64,000 nt of DNA from Roseibium aggregatum IAM 12614 (GCF_000168975.1 NZ_AAUW01000004.1:272811-336810), one strand, 5' to 3'; shown: positions 18,201 to 26,433, counted from the stretch's first letter. Program-made: numbers and translations. Notes: generated by a model not told the origin, from the letters alone.

Positions 18201-19236
18201 CATCGATGGTGAAGGAGACGCTGTCCGTCACATCTTTGTCGGTCGCAACGACGGTAATACCGGTCTGACTGCCGCCAGCCACGCCCTCCGAAATTGTGTC
18301 CGCTGCCGCACCAACCGTTTCGATGGCGCTGACGTCATACTCGTTTACGTCGCGGATCGTAATTGTGAAGGTTTCGGTTTGGGTCGCGCCATCCGACCCG
18401 GTCGCCAGCACGACAATCTGATGGCTGCCAGCCGTTTCAGCGTCGAGCGCACCTGCGACAGTGACGATACCCGAATCCGGATCGATGGAGAAAAGCCCGC
18501 CGGCATCATCGAGCAGGCTGTAGACAACACTTGCGCCTTCCGCAGTGCTCGCGTTCGCTCGTATACCTGTTGCGGAACCGGCCACGGAATTCTCGTCGAC
18601 CGCGTTTTCGCTTACATCAATATCGGTGACTGCGGACAGGTCAGACGCAATGACGCCACCGGCGGGGATGTCGTCGCTCCCATCAACGGAAGAGGTGGCG
18701 GCAGCAGCCGTGCCGTCCTGAGTACCGAACGATCCGTCAGACTGTCCTGAAAAGCCGCTAAAGGGGAAGGCCTGTTCCGACCCCACGTCCAGAGCAGAAG
18801 CAAGGCTCGTTGACGCGCCGCTGCCAACCGGCGCACTGTCTTCGGCAAAGTCGGAAAAGTCTTGGGTGAAACCGGCAAAGTTTGCGGATTGATCCGTGTT
18901 TGTCTCGGCTGTATCGCCGTCTTTTTCAGAAGAAAACTCGAGAGGGTCGGTTTCGAAACCCAAACCCTGCGCGCCGGACGCAGGGTCGTCCGTATCGCCG
19001 TAGCGTTGTTCTTCCTCTTCACTCCCAAGATGCAGGTTGGCGTTTACCTGCTCCATGGACTCGCCCATGTCCTGGTCGAGGTGGTAGTCGTGCGCCTTGT
19101 CGAGAGACGGATCCCGATTATCGAGAAGTCCCGAATGCAGAATGCTGTCGGAATTCAGTGTGGTCCTGGATTCCGTCGTGCCGTCTTTTGCATCGACTTT
19201 GTCCTGGGTGTCTCGATTTTGAGTGTCGCTTGCCAT
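12238..19236 (-). CDS. Giant RTX adhesin with cadherin-like repeats and a PA14 domain
   Basis: The product has 2332 residues with no Sec signal peptide. Layout: an acidic, low-complexity N-terminus (about 1-205); four cadherin-like repeats (about 205-600); RTX nonapeptides (GGEGDDTIEGGAGNDTIFG); a PA14-like domain (about 682-845, with GTYRFSTRSDDGSTIEIFD and GEIYTIVVKVWE); more RTX; five cadherin-like repeats (about 935-1435); a long RTX tract; one repeat; RTX; a last repeat (about 2050-2149); a final RTX tract; and a C-terminal tail ending NFSDVEEIRW that probably holds the type I secretion signal. Calcium would fold it outside the cell. PA14 often binds carbohydrate, so surface or biofilm adhesion is likely. 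Start: ATG at 19236; seven codons further upstream are possible. Exported presumably by the flanking HlyD and ABC proteins. Confidence 0.9.
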   Translation of the reverse strand: MASDTQNRDTQDKVDAKDGTTESRTTLNSDSILHSGLLDNRDPSLDKAHDYHLDQDMGESMEQVNANLHLGSEEEEQRYGDTDDPASGAQGLGFETDPLEFSSEKDGDTAETNTDQSANFAGFTQDFSDFAEDSAPVGSGASTSLASALDVGSEQAFPFSGFSGQSDGSFGTQDGTAAAATSSVDGSDDIPAGGVIASDLSAVTDIDVSENAVDENSVAGSATGIRANASTAEGASVVYSLLDDAGGLFSIDPDSGIVTVAGALDAETAGSHQIVVLATGSDGATQTETFTITIRDVNEYDVSAIETVGAAADTISEGVAGGSQTGITVVATDKDVTDSVSFTIDDPRFVIDDQGVVSIADDAVFDTETEATVSFTVTATSTDGSQSTQTFTLAVEDENEFATTALQDVDTAANTVSEDAAAGTLVGVTAFAEDKDITDTVSYSVDDARFTVDENGVVRVADGASFDAETEGSIKIIVTATSTDGSSSTETFTIAVSDANEGVVTPVSDKDASANSIAENASAGTQVGITVLATDSDITDTVSYSVDDTRFTVDENGVVRVADGASFDFESEPNVTLTVTATSTDGSMSSEAFSVSVTDVAEDYLLEDGGQSFTDISVAETSITGGSGDDTIVVHADGGTVDGAEGNDTISGNDAADRLAGGEGDDTIEGGAGNDTIFGENAPVSGTWHYQVYDHNFSGEAGQAGDISSGTLIDEGTTDAFDLDTVVQQARGSSENPEDFGVILTSNFTATDGGTYRFSTRSDDGSTIEIFDAYGNRLTFTNQNGSQTDYLDNDYHQSATTRWADVDLEPGEIYTIVVKVWENQGKEVLEATVTPPGGAAEDLFTSDFVSTAAVVPGDDTLTGGAGDDTIDGGLGTDTAVYSGNFTDYTITESEGVFTVTDNRPGSPDGTDTVVNVENFRFADGDYLAGDLIAQDITAVTDGNSAENTVSEDATAGATVGITAFADDKNASDTVSYTVDDDRFNVDENGVVRVADGASFDAETEGTIDVVVTATSSDGSTSQETFTISVSDVDEYDVSAVSDTDTAANTISEDAKAGTEVGITAHASDADITATVSYSVDDDRFTVDANGVVRVADGASFDAETEGSINVVVTATSSDGSTSSETFTITVSDVNETAVSAVTDTDSSDNTISEAGAAGTQVGVTALATDADASDTVSYSVDDSRFTIDENGVVRIADGASFDAETEGSIDVTVNATSTDGSNSTETFTVSVSDADEYDVSNVSDADTATNEIAEDATAGTQVGITAFASDDDVTDTVTFAVNDNRFTVDENGVIRVAEGASFDAETEGSIDIVVTATSTDGSVSEETFTIAVSDVNETAVSAVSDVDASANGFAEDAAEGSTVGITVQATDDDATDTVAYTVSDGRFTVGADGVITVAAGAAFDYESEPTIDLTVTASSSDGSTSQETFTLSVSDIAESYQLAEGQTTFTDTGVAETSITGNDSADTITAHEDGSTIYSGAGDDTIYGGAGNDTILFGEGADVVYGGAGDDFIDDERGTQPNTGDNYLDGGDGNDTMYGGSGNDTLIGGSGNDTLHGENDDDTLQGDAGNDKLYGEAGNDTLDGGDGDDILKGGSGDDSIDGGTGTDTVIYSGNRSDYDITENADGSYTVVDTRTGASEGTDTVINVETFRFADGDVLAGDLVAKDISAVSDTDAASNTIFENAEEGSTVGIKAFADDENTSDTVSYTVDDARFTVDADGTVRVAAGASFDYESEPQISLTVTATSTDGSSSSESFTLSVSDAAENLQLADGGVTFTDTGVAETTIMGGTGDDAITAHSNGGSIDGGEGNDTLTGSSVSDKLQGGAGNDTLTGGAGADLLQGGTGDDTFQVGGDGTWSGYYARNTVTGDTVSLSGRTINSDVFEGGDGTDTLLGTDDADAIFLDDTYSDMHAEASGPRLVSIENVNLGAGNDILDMTSDTHTYTTDMTVDGGVGNDVIWTGAGNDTILGGEGNDTLFGGAGNDRLDGGAGTDTAIYSGNWEDYDIVQNDDGSYTITDLRTDAPDGVDTVSNVETYRFADGELQSDELIDRPVGDVSDTNSAGNTIHELDGAGTQVGITAFAEDPNGDAVTYTLSDDRFEIDADGVVTVADHAFFDSQIENSIDLTVTATSADGSQSSQSFAISVTGEYDGEFTGGDGGGTFTGTDKSYSVDGVGGDDTITTGDFDDRIDGGANGGNDTLDGGGGNDLIFGRGGADDIYGGAGNDTIIGGTGNDTLNGGDGSDLFMYGLGDGSDTINAGAGAGWTDVIDLGGGPGITSAGVYETDWTVTITNGSIEMTDTEGGRLDLSQDADGYIDFADGSRVNFSDVEEIRW
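12790..18620 (-). repeat. Eleven ~300-bp cadherin-like coding repeats in four blocks
   Basis: Within the RTX gene a unit of about 100 codons recurs 11 times in blocks of 4, 5, 1 and 1. Each copy shares a core like RFTVDENGVVRVADGASFDA, followed by a TATSTDGS-type strand and a final SVSD. A second module of about 50 codons (YSGN..DY.I, later NVE.FRFADG) occurs three times, each after an RTX tract and before a cadherin-like block. The near-identity of several units at the DNA level makes the region prone to copy-number change and assembly error. Confidence 0.9.
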
Positions 19237-19423
19237 TCCGGTCGCACGTCCGCACAATTTCCGATACTGTCAATGAACGGCGGCGTCCTTAACAAAGCGC
19301 AAAATTGCACGTAGATTCTGAAAGTTAGTTCTAATAAAAATCAGGAAACACGGCGTAGGGTAAACGCTTTTTAAACCCGATCAGCACAGTTTGAGTGAGT
19401 AGATTCACCACGCTGGCCTGCAT

Positions 19424-21157
19424 ATGCTGAAACCGGTTTTTTCATCGTTCTTTTTGCCTCGTCTTAGAATCCGGCATTCTCCGTCCGGACACTGGATCTC
19501 TTCGCCCGGTTTGCCGCGCGATGTCGTCGTCGCATCCATTTTTGCAAACATCATGGGCCTGGCGCTCCCCCTGGCCATTCTTCAGGTATACGACCGTGTG
19601 CTGCCGAACGCCTCTACGGATACACTTCTCGTGCTCGTCCTCGGCGTCATCGTTTTTCTAATCACCGATGCAGTCATCAAAGTATCGAGGACAGCGGTTG
19701 TCGGCAGGCTAGGGGCCGGTTTCAATCATCAGGCACATATGGAGCTTTTTCGGAGAGTGCTCGCTGCGGAACCTTCTCAGTTTGCCAGCACGCCGGTTTC
19801 CGTTCAGGTGCACAAGCTTCGCTCGCTGCAATCTGTTGCAGATCACTACGGCGACCAGAACCGCCTGTTGGCAATCGATCTGCCGGCGGGAGGCATCTTT
19901 CTGGCGGCCCTGGTTTTCATTGCGGGGCCACTGGCGCTTGTTCCGGTCGCCTTGTTGGGCGTCTTCATGCTGTTTGCGCTAAACAGAAACAAGGTGCTGC
20001 AAAAGGTCGTGGCCGACCGGGCAGACCAGGATGACCGCAAATCCGATTTCATCCTCGAAGTGCTGTCTGGGGCGAAGACGGTAAAATCCCAGGCGATGGA
20101 AGCGCTGATCATGCGCCGTTTCGAACGGCTGCAGCGTGCAACCGCCGAACTCAGTTCCAGATACATGCGGCTGTCCGGGCAAGCGCGGGATGCTTCGGCT
20201 CTGTTCGGCACGCTCACCACGATCTTTGTCGTCATCTTCGGCGCGTTGATGACCATCTACGGCAATTTCAGTGTCGGTGGTGTTGCAGCCAGCACCTTGT
20301 TGTCCGGGCAATTCGTGCAGCCATTTCTGCGGGCGATCAACCAACTCACCGACATGCAACGCCTGAAACACGATTACAGCCAGGTCAACTCGCTGTTCCA
20401 ACTGCCAGAAGTCGCACCGCAGGAGCCTTTGGGTGTCGAGACCGATGGATCCATTCATCTGGTCAACGTTTCGGTTGAGCTGGATGAAGGTCGCCGCCGC
20501 GTTTTCGATGATATCAACCTGACGATTGAATCCGGACAATTTGTCGGGTTCCGTGGGGCCGACGGCAGCGGCAAGTCGAGCCTCATGAAATTGTTGACCG
20601 GCGAAATCACACCAACGTCCGGCAAGGTGATGATCGGGGGGCATGACTATGATGGCATCCACCAGCACGCATTACGCAAGGCGGTCGCCTACGTCGACAA
20701 TCAGTCTTCCATTTTCAACGGAACGATCCTCGAAAACATCACCATGTTCGGTGCCATTTCCGACGTTGCCCATGCGCGCATGGCGGCTAGCCTGATTGGC
20801 CTTGAGAAGGAAATTCATCTTCTGCCGCGCGGTTATGAAACGCAACTCGGCTCTGACCTGGGGGGCAAGGTACCCGCGGCCACACTGCAGCGCATTTGTA
20901 TTGCCCGGGCCCTGGCGGGTGAGCCGAAGATCCTCATTTTGGACGAAGCAAATGCGCAACTGGATCAACAGGCCGAAAAGACACTGGTGGACGCGCTGGT
21001 CCGTCTCAAAGGCTATTTGACGGTGATCATCATCAGTCACCGTCCTTCGATGCTCGCAGTAGCAGATCACCAATTCGAACTCAGGGACGGCTGCCTTCAC
21101 GATCTTGGTTCCATGAATGTCACCGGGGCTCCTCAAAGAATGGGGATGCCGGCATGA
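19424..21157 (+). CDS. Type I secretion half-ABC exporter, catalytic-type subunit
   Basis: The 577-residue product has a six-helix exporter membrane domain (from about residue 30, ASIFANIMGLALPLAILQVY) and an ATPase domain. Walker A is GADGSGKSS, Walker B is ILILDEANAQLD with the catalytic Glu, and the H-loop is ISHRPS. The usual LSGGQ signature is replaced by LGGKVPAAT. There is no N-terminal C39-like domain. The next gene overlaps its stop by 4 bp and encodes a second, more degenerate half, so a heterodimer is likely. The start ATG at 19424 lacks a clear Shine-Dalgarno. It is divergent from the RTX gene, which is the probable cargo. Confidence 0.88.
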   Translation: MLKPVFSSFFLPRLRIRHSPSGHWISSPGLPRDVVVASIFANIMGLALPLAILQVYDRVLPNASTDTLLVLVLGVIVFLITDAVIKVSRTAVVGRLGAGFNHQAHMELFRRVLAAEPSQFASTPVSVQVHKLRSLQSVADHYGDQNRLLAIDLPAGGIFLAALVFIAGPLALVPVALLGVFMLFALNRNKVLQKVVADRADQDDRKSDFILEVLSGAKTVKSQAMEALIMRRFERLQRATAELSSRYMRLSGQARDASALFGTLTTIFVVIFGALMTIYGNFSVGGVAASTLLSGQFVQPFLRAINQLTDMQRLKHDYSQVNSLFQLPEVAPQEPLGVETDGSIHLVNVSVELDEGRRRVFDDINLTIESGQFVGFRGADGSGKSSLMKLLTGEITPTSGKVMIGGHDYDGIHQHALRKAVAYVDNQSSIFNGTILENITMFGAISDVAHARMAASLIGLEKEIHLLPRGYETQLGSDLGGKVPAATLQRICIARALAGEPKILILDEANAQLDQQAEKTLVDALVRLKGYLTVIIISHRPSMLAVADHQFELRDGCLHDLGSMNVTGAPQRMGMPA

Positions 21158-23370
21158 GCAGGCCGCTGTTCAACCTTGAAGACATTCACAGCGCCGACAA
21201 TGCCGTACACAGGCAGTGGCGAGATCTTTCGGCAGAACTGTCAGAGGACGGCAGTTCAACCGGTCTTTTGGGTCTGCCGGAAGAAGGCGCCGCCCCTGCG
21301 GAACGGTGCCTGATCCCGCTCTTGCGGGAAATGCGCTGGCAGGGCAATGACCGGCTGCTGTTCGAGGCATTGCCGCATTTCGACCGTATCGAAACGTTTC
21401 AGGCATTACGCACCGTTCTCAGCCGGCTGACAGTCAAGACGACACTGTTCCACGGCGGTGCCGCAGAACTGACTCAGTCACATTTGCCCTGTCTGCGTAT
21501 CGACGGCGACGATGTTCAGGTGATCGTCGCGAAAACCGAAACCGGAGAGTTTCGGGCCTATTCCGGACAGCAGGGGGCGGCGGTCGTCGTTCGTGCCGCC
21601 GACATTCAGAAAAACGAGATTTATCTCGCTCTGGAAGACACGGATGAACACAGCCAGGTTCAGAACAACCGAAGCTGGTTCTCCACCGTGACCAGGCGGT
21701 TCCGGACAAGCATCGTTTCGATCTTGGCTCTGGGGTTTGTTCTGAACATTCTCGCCCTTGCACCACCATTGTTCATCATGGCGATCTACGACAAGGCGAT
21801 AGGTGCAAAATCGACTGAAGTCCTTTTGACCATGGCTGTCGGAATTGCAATCATTCTTCTTTGTGAAACCGCACTGCGGCGGATGAAAACATGGCTGCAA
21901 TCCTATCTTGGCGGTCGGATCGACGCGATTGTCGGCAACAAGACCTTTGAACGTATCCTTCATCTGCCTTACGCAATGCTGTCCGAAGCGCCGATTGGCA
22001 CGCAAGTTATGCGGCTGCGCTATTTCGACAGCGTACGCGACATCTTTCAGAGCTCGCTGTTCAATGCGATCATCGATATTCCCTTCACGCTGATCTTCAT
22101 TGTGGCGATCTTCCTGATCGGCGGACCGGTGGCGCTGCCTCCACTGGCATTGCTCGCGATTTATACGCTGCTGGCCGTTTATGTTTTGCCCAAGGTTCAA
22201 AGCGAAGTCGCAGCCGTTGGTGAGCAGAAATCGAAGCTGAACGGCTTCATGATCGAAACCTTCCGCAATCAGCGGGCGCTCAGAAACCTGTCTGTGGAAG
22301 ATACCTGGCTGGAACGGTTTTCCGGACTCTCCACCAACTTCAACAAGCTGAATATTCATGCGCGGCTTGTCACGCATGTTCTGCAAACCCTGTCGCAGAC
22401 CCTTATGACCATTTGCGGCGTCCTGGTGCTGGGTATCGGGGCAATGCGTGCCATGGAAGGGGAAATGAGCCTGGGCGCCCTGATCGCCACCATGGCGCTG
22501 AGCTGGCGCGTACTCAACCCGATGAACCAGGCATTCCTGAGCGTTACCCAGCTTGCACAGAGCCGAACAGTAATCGAACAGATCAACAATCTGATGCAGG
22601 TGCAGCTCGAACGTGAACCGGGTCACTTGCCCAAGATTACGCGCGATATTCGGGGCAACCTGAAAATGTCGTCGCTCGTGCTCAGATATCCAGGCGCGAC
22701 GGAAGCCTCGCTAAAGGGTGTCGAACTGACCGTGAAGGAAGGTGAAACCGTCGCCATCACCGGTCCCAGTGGTTCGGGCAAGACAGCGCTGTTTCAGGCA
22801 ATCATCGGCCTGTTCCAGCCGCAGGTTGGATCTATCCTGTTCGACGGACTGGACGTGCGCCAACTGGACACCGCCGAGTGGCGGTCTTCCATAGGCTACG
22901 CGCCCGACGATCTCGATTTCTTCTATGGCACGGTAAAACAGAATTTGCTGATGTCCGATCCGGCCGCGAGCGACGAGCGCTTGATCGAGATTACCGGCAG
23001 GCTCGGATTGCTGTCTTACCTGGAAGAAAACTTCAACGGTCTGGAAACACGCCTCAACGGCGAGGTTTTGAAGCAGATCCCAGACAACATGAAACAACGT
23101 ATCGTGTTGGCCCGCGCCTTCGTGAAGACCGCACCGCTTTACCTGTTTGATAACCCGGGAACGCATCTCGATTTCGACGGCGACAAGAAATTCATGGCGA
23201 TGATCGAGGAGCTCAAGGGCAAGGCGACTATCCTCATCAACACACAACGCCCCAGCCACATGAAGATGGCCAACCGCGTGGTCGTGCTCAGAGGTGGCCA
23301 GATTGCGATGATGGGTCCGCCGGAACAGGTCGTTCCGGTCCTCATGGGGCAGACCGCGAAAGCCGGATAA
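21154..23370 (+). CDS. Type I secretion half-ABC exporter with degenerate ATPase site
   Basis: The 738-residue product has an N-terminal domain of about 150 residues that resembles the inactive C39-like domain of RTX exporters and shows no protease Cys-His arrangement. Six membrane helices (from about residue 190) and an ATPase domain follow. Walker A GPSGSGKTALFQ is intact. However, Walker B reads YLFDNPGTHLD, with Asn in place of the catalytic Glu. The H-loop reads NTQRPSH, with Gln in place of His. The signature LKQIPDNMKQ is not LSGGQ. These changes mark the non-hydrolysing half of an asymmetric ABC pair with the overlapping upstream gene. The C39-like domain may recognise the RTX substrate. 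Confidence 0.88.
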   Translation: MSRPLFNLEDIHSADNAVHRQWRDLSAELSEDGSSTGLLGLPEEGAAPAERCLIPLLREMRWQGNDRLLFEALPHFDRIETFQALRTVLSRLTVKTTLFHGGAAELTQSHLPCLRIDGDDVQVIVAKTETGEFRAYSGQQGAAVVVRAADIQKNEIYLALEDTDEHSQVQNNRSWFSTVTRRFRTSIVSILALGFVLNILALAPPLFIMAIYDKAIGAKSTEVLLTMAVGIAIILLCETALRRMKTWLQSYLGGRIDAIVGNKTFERILHLPYAMLSEAPIGTQVMRLRYFDSVRDIFQSSLFNAIIDIPFTLIFIVAIFLIGGPVALPPLALLAIYTLLAVYVLPKVQSEVAAVGEQKSKLNGFMIETFRNQRALRNLSVEDTWLERFSGLSTNFNKLNIHARLVTHVLQTLSQTLMTICGVLVLGIGAMRAMEGEMSLGALIATMALSWRVLNPMNQAFLSVTQLAQSRTVIEQINNLMQVQLEREPGHLPKITRDIRGNLKMSSLVLRYPGATEASLKGVELTVKEGETVAITGPSGSGKTALFQAIIGLFQPQVGSILFDGLDVRQLDTAEWRSSIGYAPDDLDFFYGTVKQNLLMSDPAASDERLIEITGRLGLLSYLEENFNGLETRLNGEVLKQIPDNMKQRIVLARAFVKTAPLYLFDNPGTHLDFDGDKKFMAMIEELKGKATILINTQRPSHMKMANRVVVLRGGQIAMMGPPEQVVPVLMGQTAKAG

Positions 23371-23392
23371 AAGAGTTTCGATTGCAGGCATG

Positions 23393-23419
23393 AAAAAAGC
23401 CCGCCGGGTCGATCCGGCG
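23393..23419 (-). terminator. Intrinsic terminator of the eutB-doeD operon
   Basis: On the minus strand CGCCGG and CCGGCG pair around a 6-base loop, followed by GGC and six T. It sits 28 bp after the doeD stop and between convergent operons. Confidence 0.85.
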
Positions 23420-23446
23420 AACTTTGTCGTGTGGATGAGACAGGCC

Positions 23447-24814
23447 TTAGAAAACGGATTTCACCGCTTTTGCGGCAGCATCGACAACCTTGTCGATTTC
23501 ACCTTCCGAAATGCACAGGGGAGGGGCAAACCCGAGGATATCACCCTGCGGCATGGCCCTGCCAATAACGCCTTCCTTCAACAGCGCCGCAGCGACCTGC
23601 GGTCCGGTTTTGCTTGCCGGATCGAGATAGGTTCTGCTGGACTTGTCGGCAACGAATTCGACAGCGCACAACAGACCGTCGCCGCGGATATCGCCGACGT
23701 TAGCATGATCGCCGAGCGCATCCGTAAGGGCTTTCTTGAAGTAGGCACCTGCAGACTTGGCGTTGGCGACCAGGCCCAGGCTGTCGATAAGCTTCAGGTT
23801 GGCAACGCCGGCAGCAGCACCGATCGGGTGCGCGGAATAGGTCCAGCCATGGCCAATGGGGCCAAATTCGTCAGTACCATCCTCCAGCACCTTCCAGACC
23901 TTGTCGGAGATGATGGAGCCGGACAAAGGTGCGTAGGCAGACGTCAGTCCTTTAGCGATGGTGATGAAGTCCGGCTGGATCCCATAGTGGTCCGAACCGA
24001 ACATGGAGCCAAGACGGCCGAAACCTGACACGACTTCATCAGCAATCAGAAGGATATCGTGTTTTGTCAGAACGGCCTGAATTGCTTTCCAATACCCGGC
24101 CGGGGGCGGCACGATCCCGCCTGTTCCAAGGGCTGGTTCGCCAATGAAGGCGGCGATCGTGTCAGCACCTTCCCGTTCGATCAGGGCTTCGAGTTCGGCA
24201 ACGCAATAGGCGACGAAATCAGCTTCGGACAGGGAAAGGTCTTCCCTGCGGAAATAGTCAGGGGCGACCGTGTGCAGGACCTGCGACAGCGGCAGATCGA
24301 ACTTCTTGTGAAACAGCTCAAGTCCCGTCAAGGATCCGGTCATCAACCCGGAGCCGTGATAGCCGCGCCAGCGCGAGATGATCTTCTTCTTTTCAGGACG
24401 GCCGAGAATGTTGTTGTAGTACCAGACCAGCTTGATGTTGGTTTCGTTTGCATCCGAACCGCCAAGGCCGAAATAAACCTTGGACATGTGATCGGGTGCC
24501 CGCTCCATCACCATCTTTGCAAGTGTGATGGAGGCTTCGGTGCCATGTCCGACATAGGCGTGGTAATAGGCCAGCTCACGTGCCTGCTCGGCAATTGCAT
24601 CGGCAATTTCCGACCGGCCATAGCCGACGTTGACGCAGTAAAGTCCGGCAAAGGCGTCCAGGAGCTTTGTGCCGTCACGGTCTTCGATATAGACACCGCT
24701 TCCACCGGTCACGATCCGATTCGGGCTTTCTCCGCGCGCATGTTGAGCAAGATGGGTCGAGGGATGGAAGAAGTTTTCCCTGTCCCAGGCATCCAGTTGG
24801 TCGTTCTTGAGCAT
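23447..24814 (-). CDS. doeD: Diaminobutyrate transaminase of ectoine degradation
   Basis: The 455-residue class III PLP aminotransferase carries LLIADEVVSGFGRLGSMFG (the Asp that contacts the PLP ring) and ITIAKGLTSAYAPLSG (the Lys that binds PLP). In the ectoine route DoeD converts L-2,4-diaminobutyrate to aspartate 4-semialdehyde. The call depends on the doe/eut neighbours, since the family also handles pyruvate or beta-alanine substrates. I chose the ATG at 24814 (MLKNDQL), which has AAGGA 7 bp before it; an ORF extension of 12 codons lacks support. It is the last gene of the minus-strand operon. Confidence 0.87.
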   Translation of the reverse strand: MLKNDQLDAWDRENFFHPSTHLAQHARGESPNRIVTGGSGVYIEDRDGTKLLDAFAGLYCVNVGYGRSEIADAIAEQARELAYYHAYVGHGTEASITLAKMVMERAPDHMSKVYFGLGGSDANETNIKLVWYYNNILGRPEKKKIISRWRGYHGSGLMTGSLTGLELFHKKFDLPLSQVLHTVAPDYFRREDLSLSEADFVAYCVAELEALIEREGADTIAAFIGEPALGTGGIVPPPAGYWKAIQAVLTKHDILLIADEVVSGFGRLGSMFGSDHYGIQPDFITIAKGLTSAYAPLSGSIISDKVWKVLEDGTDEFGPIGHGWTYSAHPIGAAAGVANLKLIDSLGLVANAKSAGAYFKKALTDALGDHANVGDIRGDGLLCAVEFVADKSSRTYLDPASKTGPQVAAALLKEGVIGRAMPQGDILGFAPPLCISEGEIDKVVDAAAKAVKSVF

Positions 24815-24846
24815 ATTCAAGTCCTTCTTGTGTTGGCGCGGCCAGG

Positions 24847-26343
24847 TCAACTCCAGTCCCGGCAGACGTATTTGATTTCGGTAAAGGCCTCCAGTCCGTA
24901 GCGGGCGCCTTCGCGGCCAAGGCCGGATTGTTTTACGCCGCCAAAGGGGATCGGATAGCCGGTCACTTTGGTGCGGTTGACGGCTACCATGCCGTATTGA
25001 AGCGCGCGGCTGACCCGGTAGATGCGGCGCGGATCCTGGGTGTGGACATAGGCGATAAGGCCATACTCGGTGTCGTTGGCCCGGGCGAGGACCTCTTCTT
25101 CCGTATCGAAGGCCGCAAGCGCTGCAACAGGACCAAATGTTTCTTCCCTGAATATCGCCGCATCAGCGGGCACGTCGGCAAGCACCGTTGGCTCGAAGAA
25201 CAAGGGACCGGCCGGGTGTCGGTGACCGCCAGTCAAGAGACGGGCACCGCGCGTAAGTGCTTCCCGCACATGGTCTTCCTGCTTGGCAATGGCCCGTTCA
25301 TGCATCAACGGACCGATATCCGGATCTTCAAGTCCTTGCCCGACAGACAAACTTTCAACGCGTTTGGTAAAAGCCTCGCAAAAGGCCTGATAGACTGGTC
25401 TTTCAATCAGAATGCGGTTGGCCGCGAGGCAATCCTGACCGGAGGTCGCGAATTTCGCCGCGACTGCCTGATCAACGGCGTGGTCCAGATCGGCATCTGC
25501 AAATACCAGGAACGGTGCATGGCCACCAAGTTCCAGCACAAGGCGCTTCACCGTCTCGGCCCCTTGCGAATAAAGAAGCCTGCCAATCTCTGTCGAGCCG
25601 GTGAACGAAACGGCTCTGACGCGAGGATCTGACATCCAGGGCTTCACGATGTCGCTGGCATTTCCCGGGATCACGTTGAATACGCCCGCCGGTAGCCCTG
25701 CCTGGTCGGCCAGTTCGGCAAGAGCAAGAGCGGAATAAGGGGTTTCCTGCGACGGATGAACCACCACCGTACAGCCCGCCGCTAGCGCAGCCGCTGCTTT
25801 TCTCGTGATCATCGCGCAGGGAAAATTCCAGGGTGTGATCAGTGCGGCAATGCCGACAGGTTCGCGCCAGACTTCCATCTCTGCATCCGGCAGATGAGAG
25901 GTGATGCTTTCAATGTTCGGGCGTTTGGCTTCTTCTGCATAAAACGAGACGAAGGAGGCTGCATAGTCGATCTCTCCCCGGGATTCAGAGAGCGGTTTGC
26001 CCTGTTCACGCGTCATGAGGCGGGCCAGATCTTCTCTATTTTCGAGGATCCGCGCATGCCATGCCATTAGAAACGTGGCTCTTTCCTGCGGCAGCAAGGC
26101 GGACCATTTCGAAAAGGCATTGTCCGCCGCATCGACAGCCTCTGAAGATTCTTCTCCTGAGAGGGACGTCACTTCACCGAGAAGACTTCCGTCCGCAGGG
26201 TCCGTTACCTGAAATACCTCTCCGCCGCGAGAAGCTACCCAGCGGCCTCCGGCATAGGCGAAATGCTTGACCAGATGACGATTGTCGATCTGGTGAAAAA
26301 GCGAGCTCTCAAGAGCTGTCTCGGCAAGTGGCAGGGTCTGCAT
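24847..26343 (-). CDS. doeC: Aspartate-semialdehyde dehydrogenase of ectoine degradation
   Basis: The 498-residue NAD(P)-dependent aldehyde dehydrogenase belongs to the succinate-semialdehyde dehydrogenase branch. The general base lies in RLVLELGGHAPFLVF and the nucleophilic Cys in ATSGQDCLAANR. PWNFPCAMITRKAA and the C-terminal GGVKQSGLGREGARYGLE motifs are present. In this cluster it should oxidise aspartate semialdehyde, made by DoeD, to aspartate. The ATG at 26343 has GGAG upstream; nine earlier codons are unsupported. It sits 32 bp before doeD. Succinate semialdehyde remains an alternative substrate. Confidence 0.87.
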   Translation of the reverse strand: MQTLPLAETALESSLFHQIDNRHLVKHFAYAGGRWVASRGGEVFQVTDPADGSLLGEVTSLSGEESSEAVDAADNAFSKWSALLPQERATFLMAWHARILENREDLARLMTREQGKPLSESRGEIDYAASFVSFYAEEAKRPNIESITSHLPDAEMEVWREPVGIAALITPWNFPCAMITRKAAAALAAGCTVVVHPSQETPYSALALAELADQAGLPAGVFNVIPGNASDIVKPWMSDPRVRAVSFTGSTEIGRLLYSQGAETVKRLVLELGGHAPFLVFADADLDHAVDQAVAAKFATSGQDCLAANRILIERPVYQAFCEAFTKRVESLSVGQGLEDPDIGPLMHERAIAKQEDHVREALTRGARLLTGGHRHPAGPLFFEPTVLADVPADAAIFREETFGPVAALAAFDTEEEVLARANDTEYGLIAYVHTQDPRRIYRVSRALQYGMVAVNRTKVTGYPIPFGGVKQSGLGREGARYGLEAFTEIKYVCRDWS

Positions 26344-26433
26344 GGTGTTGCTCTCCAAGGTGGTGAGCAAACATTAGATCTGCACCTGGGAACGAAACGC
26401 CTCTTCTGCGAAGGCATTGTAGTTGTTTCGTTC

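Noticed and set aside
12790..18620. Regular ~300-bp periodicity considered as a CRISPR or satellite array
   Set aside because: The repeats are in frame, about 100 codons long, and encode cadherin-like domains; there are no short repeats with unique spacers.
21478..22626. 382-codon minus-strand frame across the second ABC gene
   Set aside because: Shadow of the ABC exporter; the composition is atypical and no start signal is evident.
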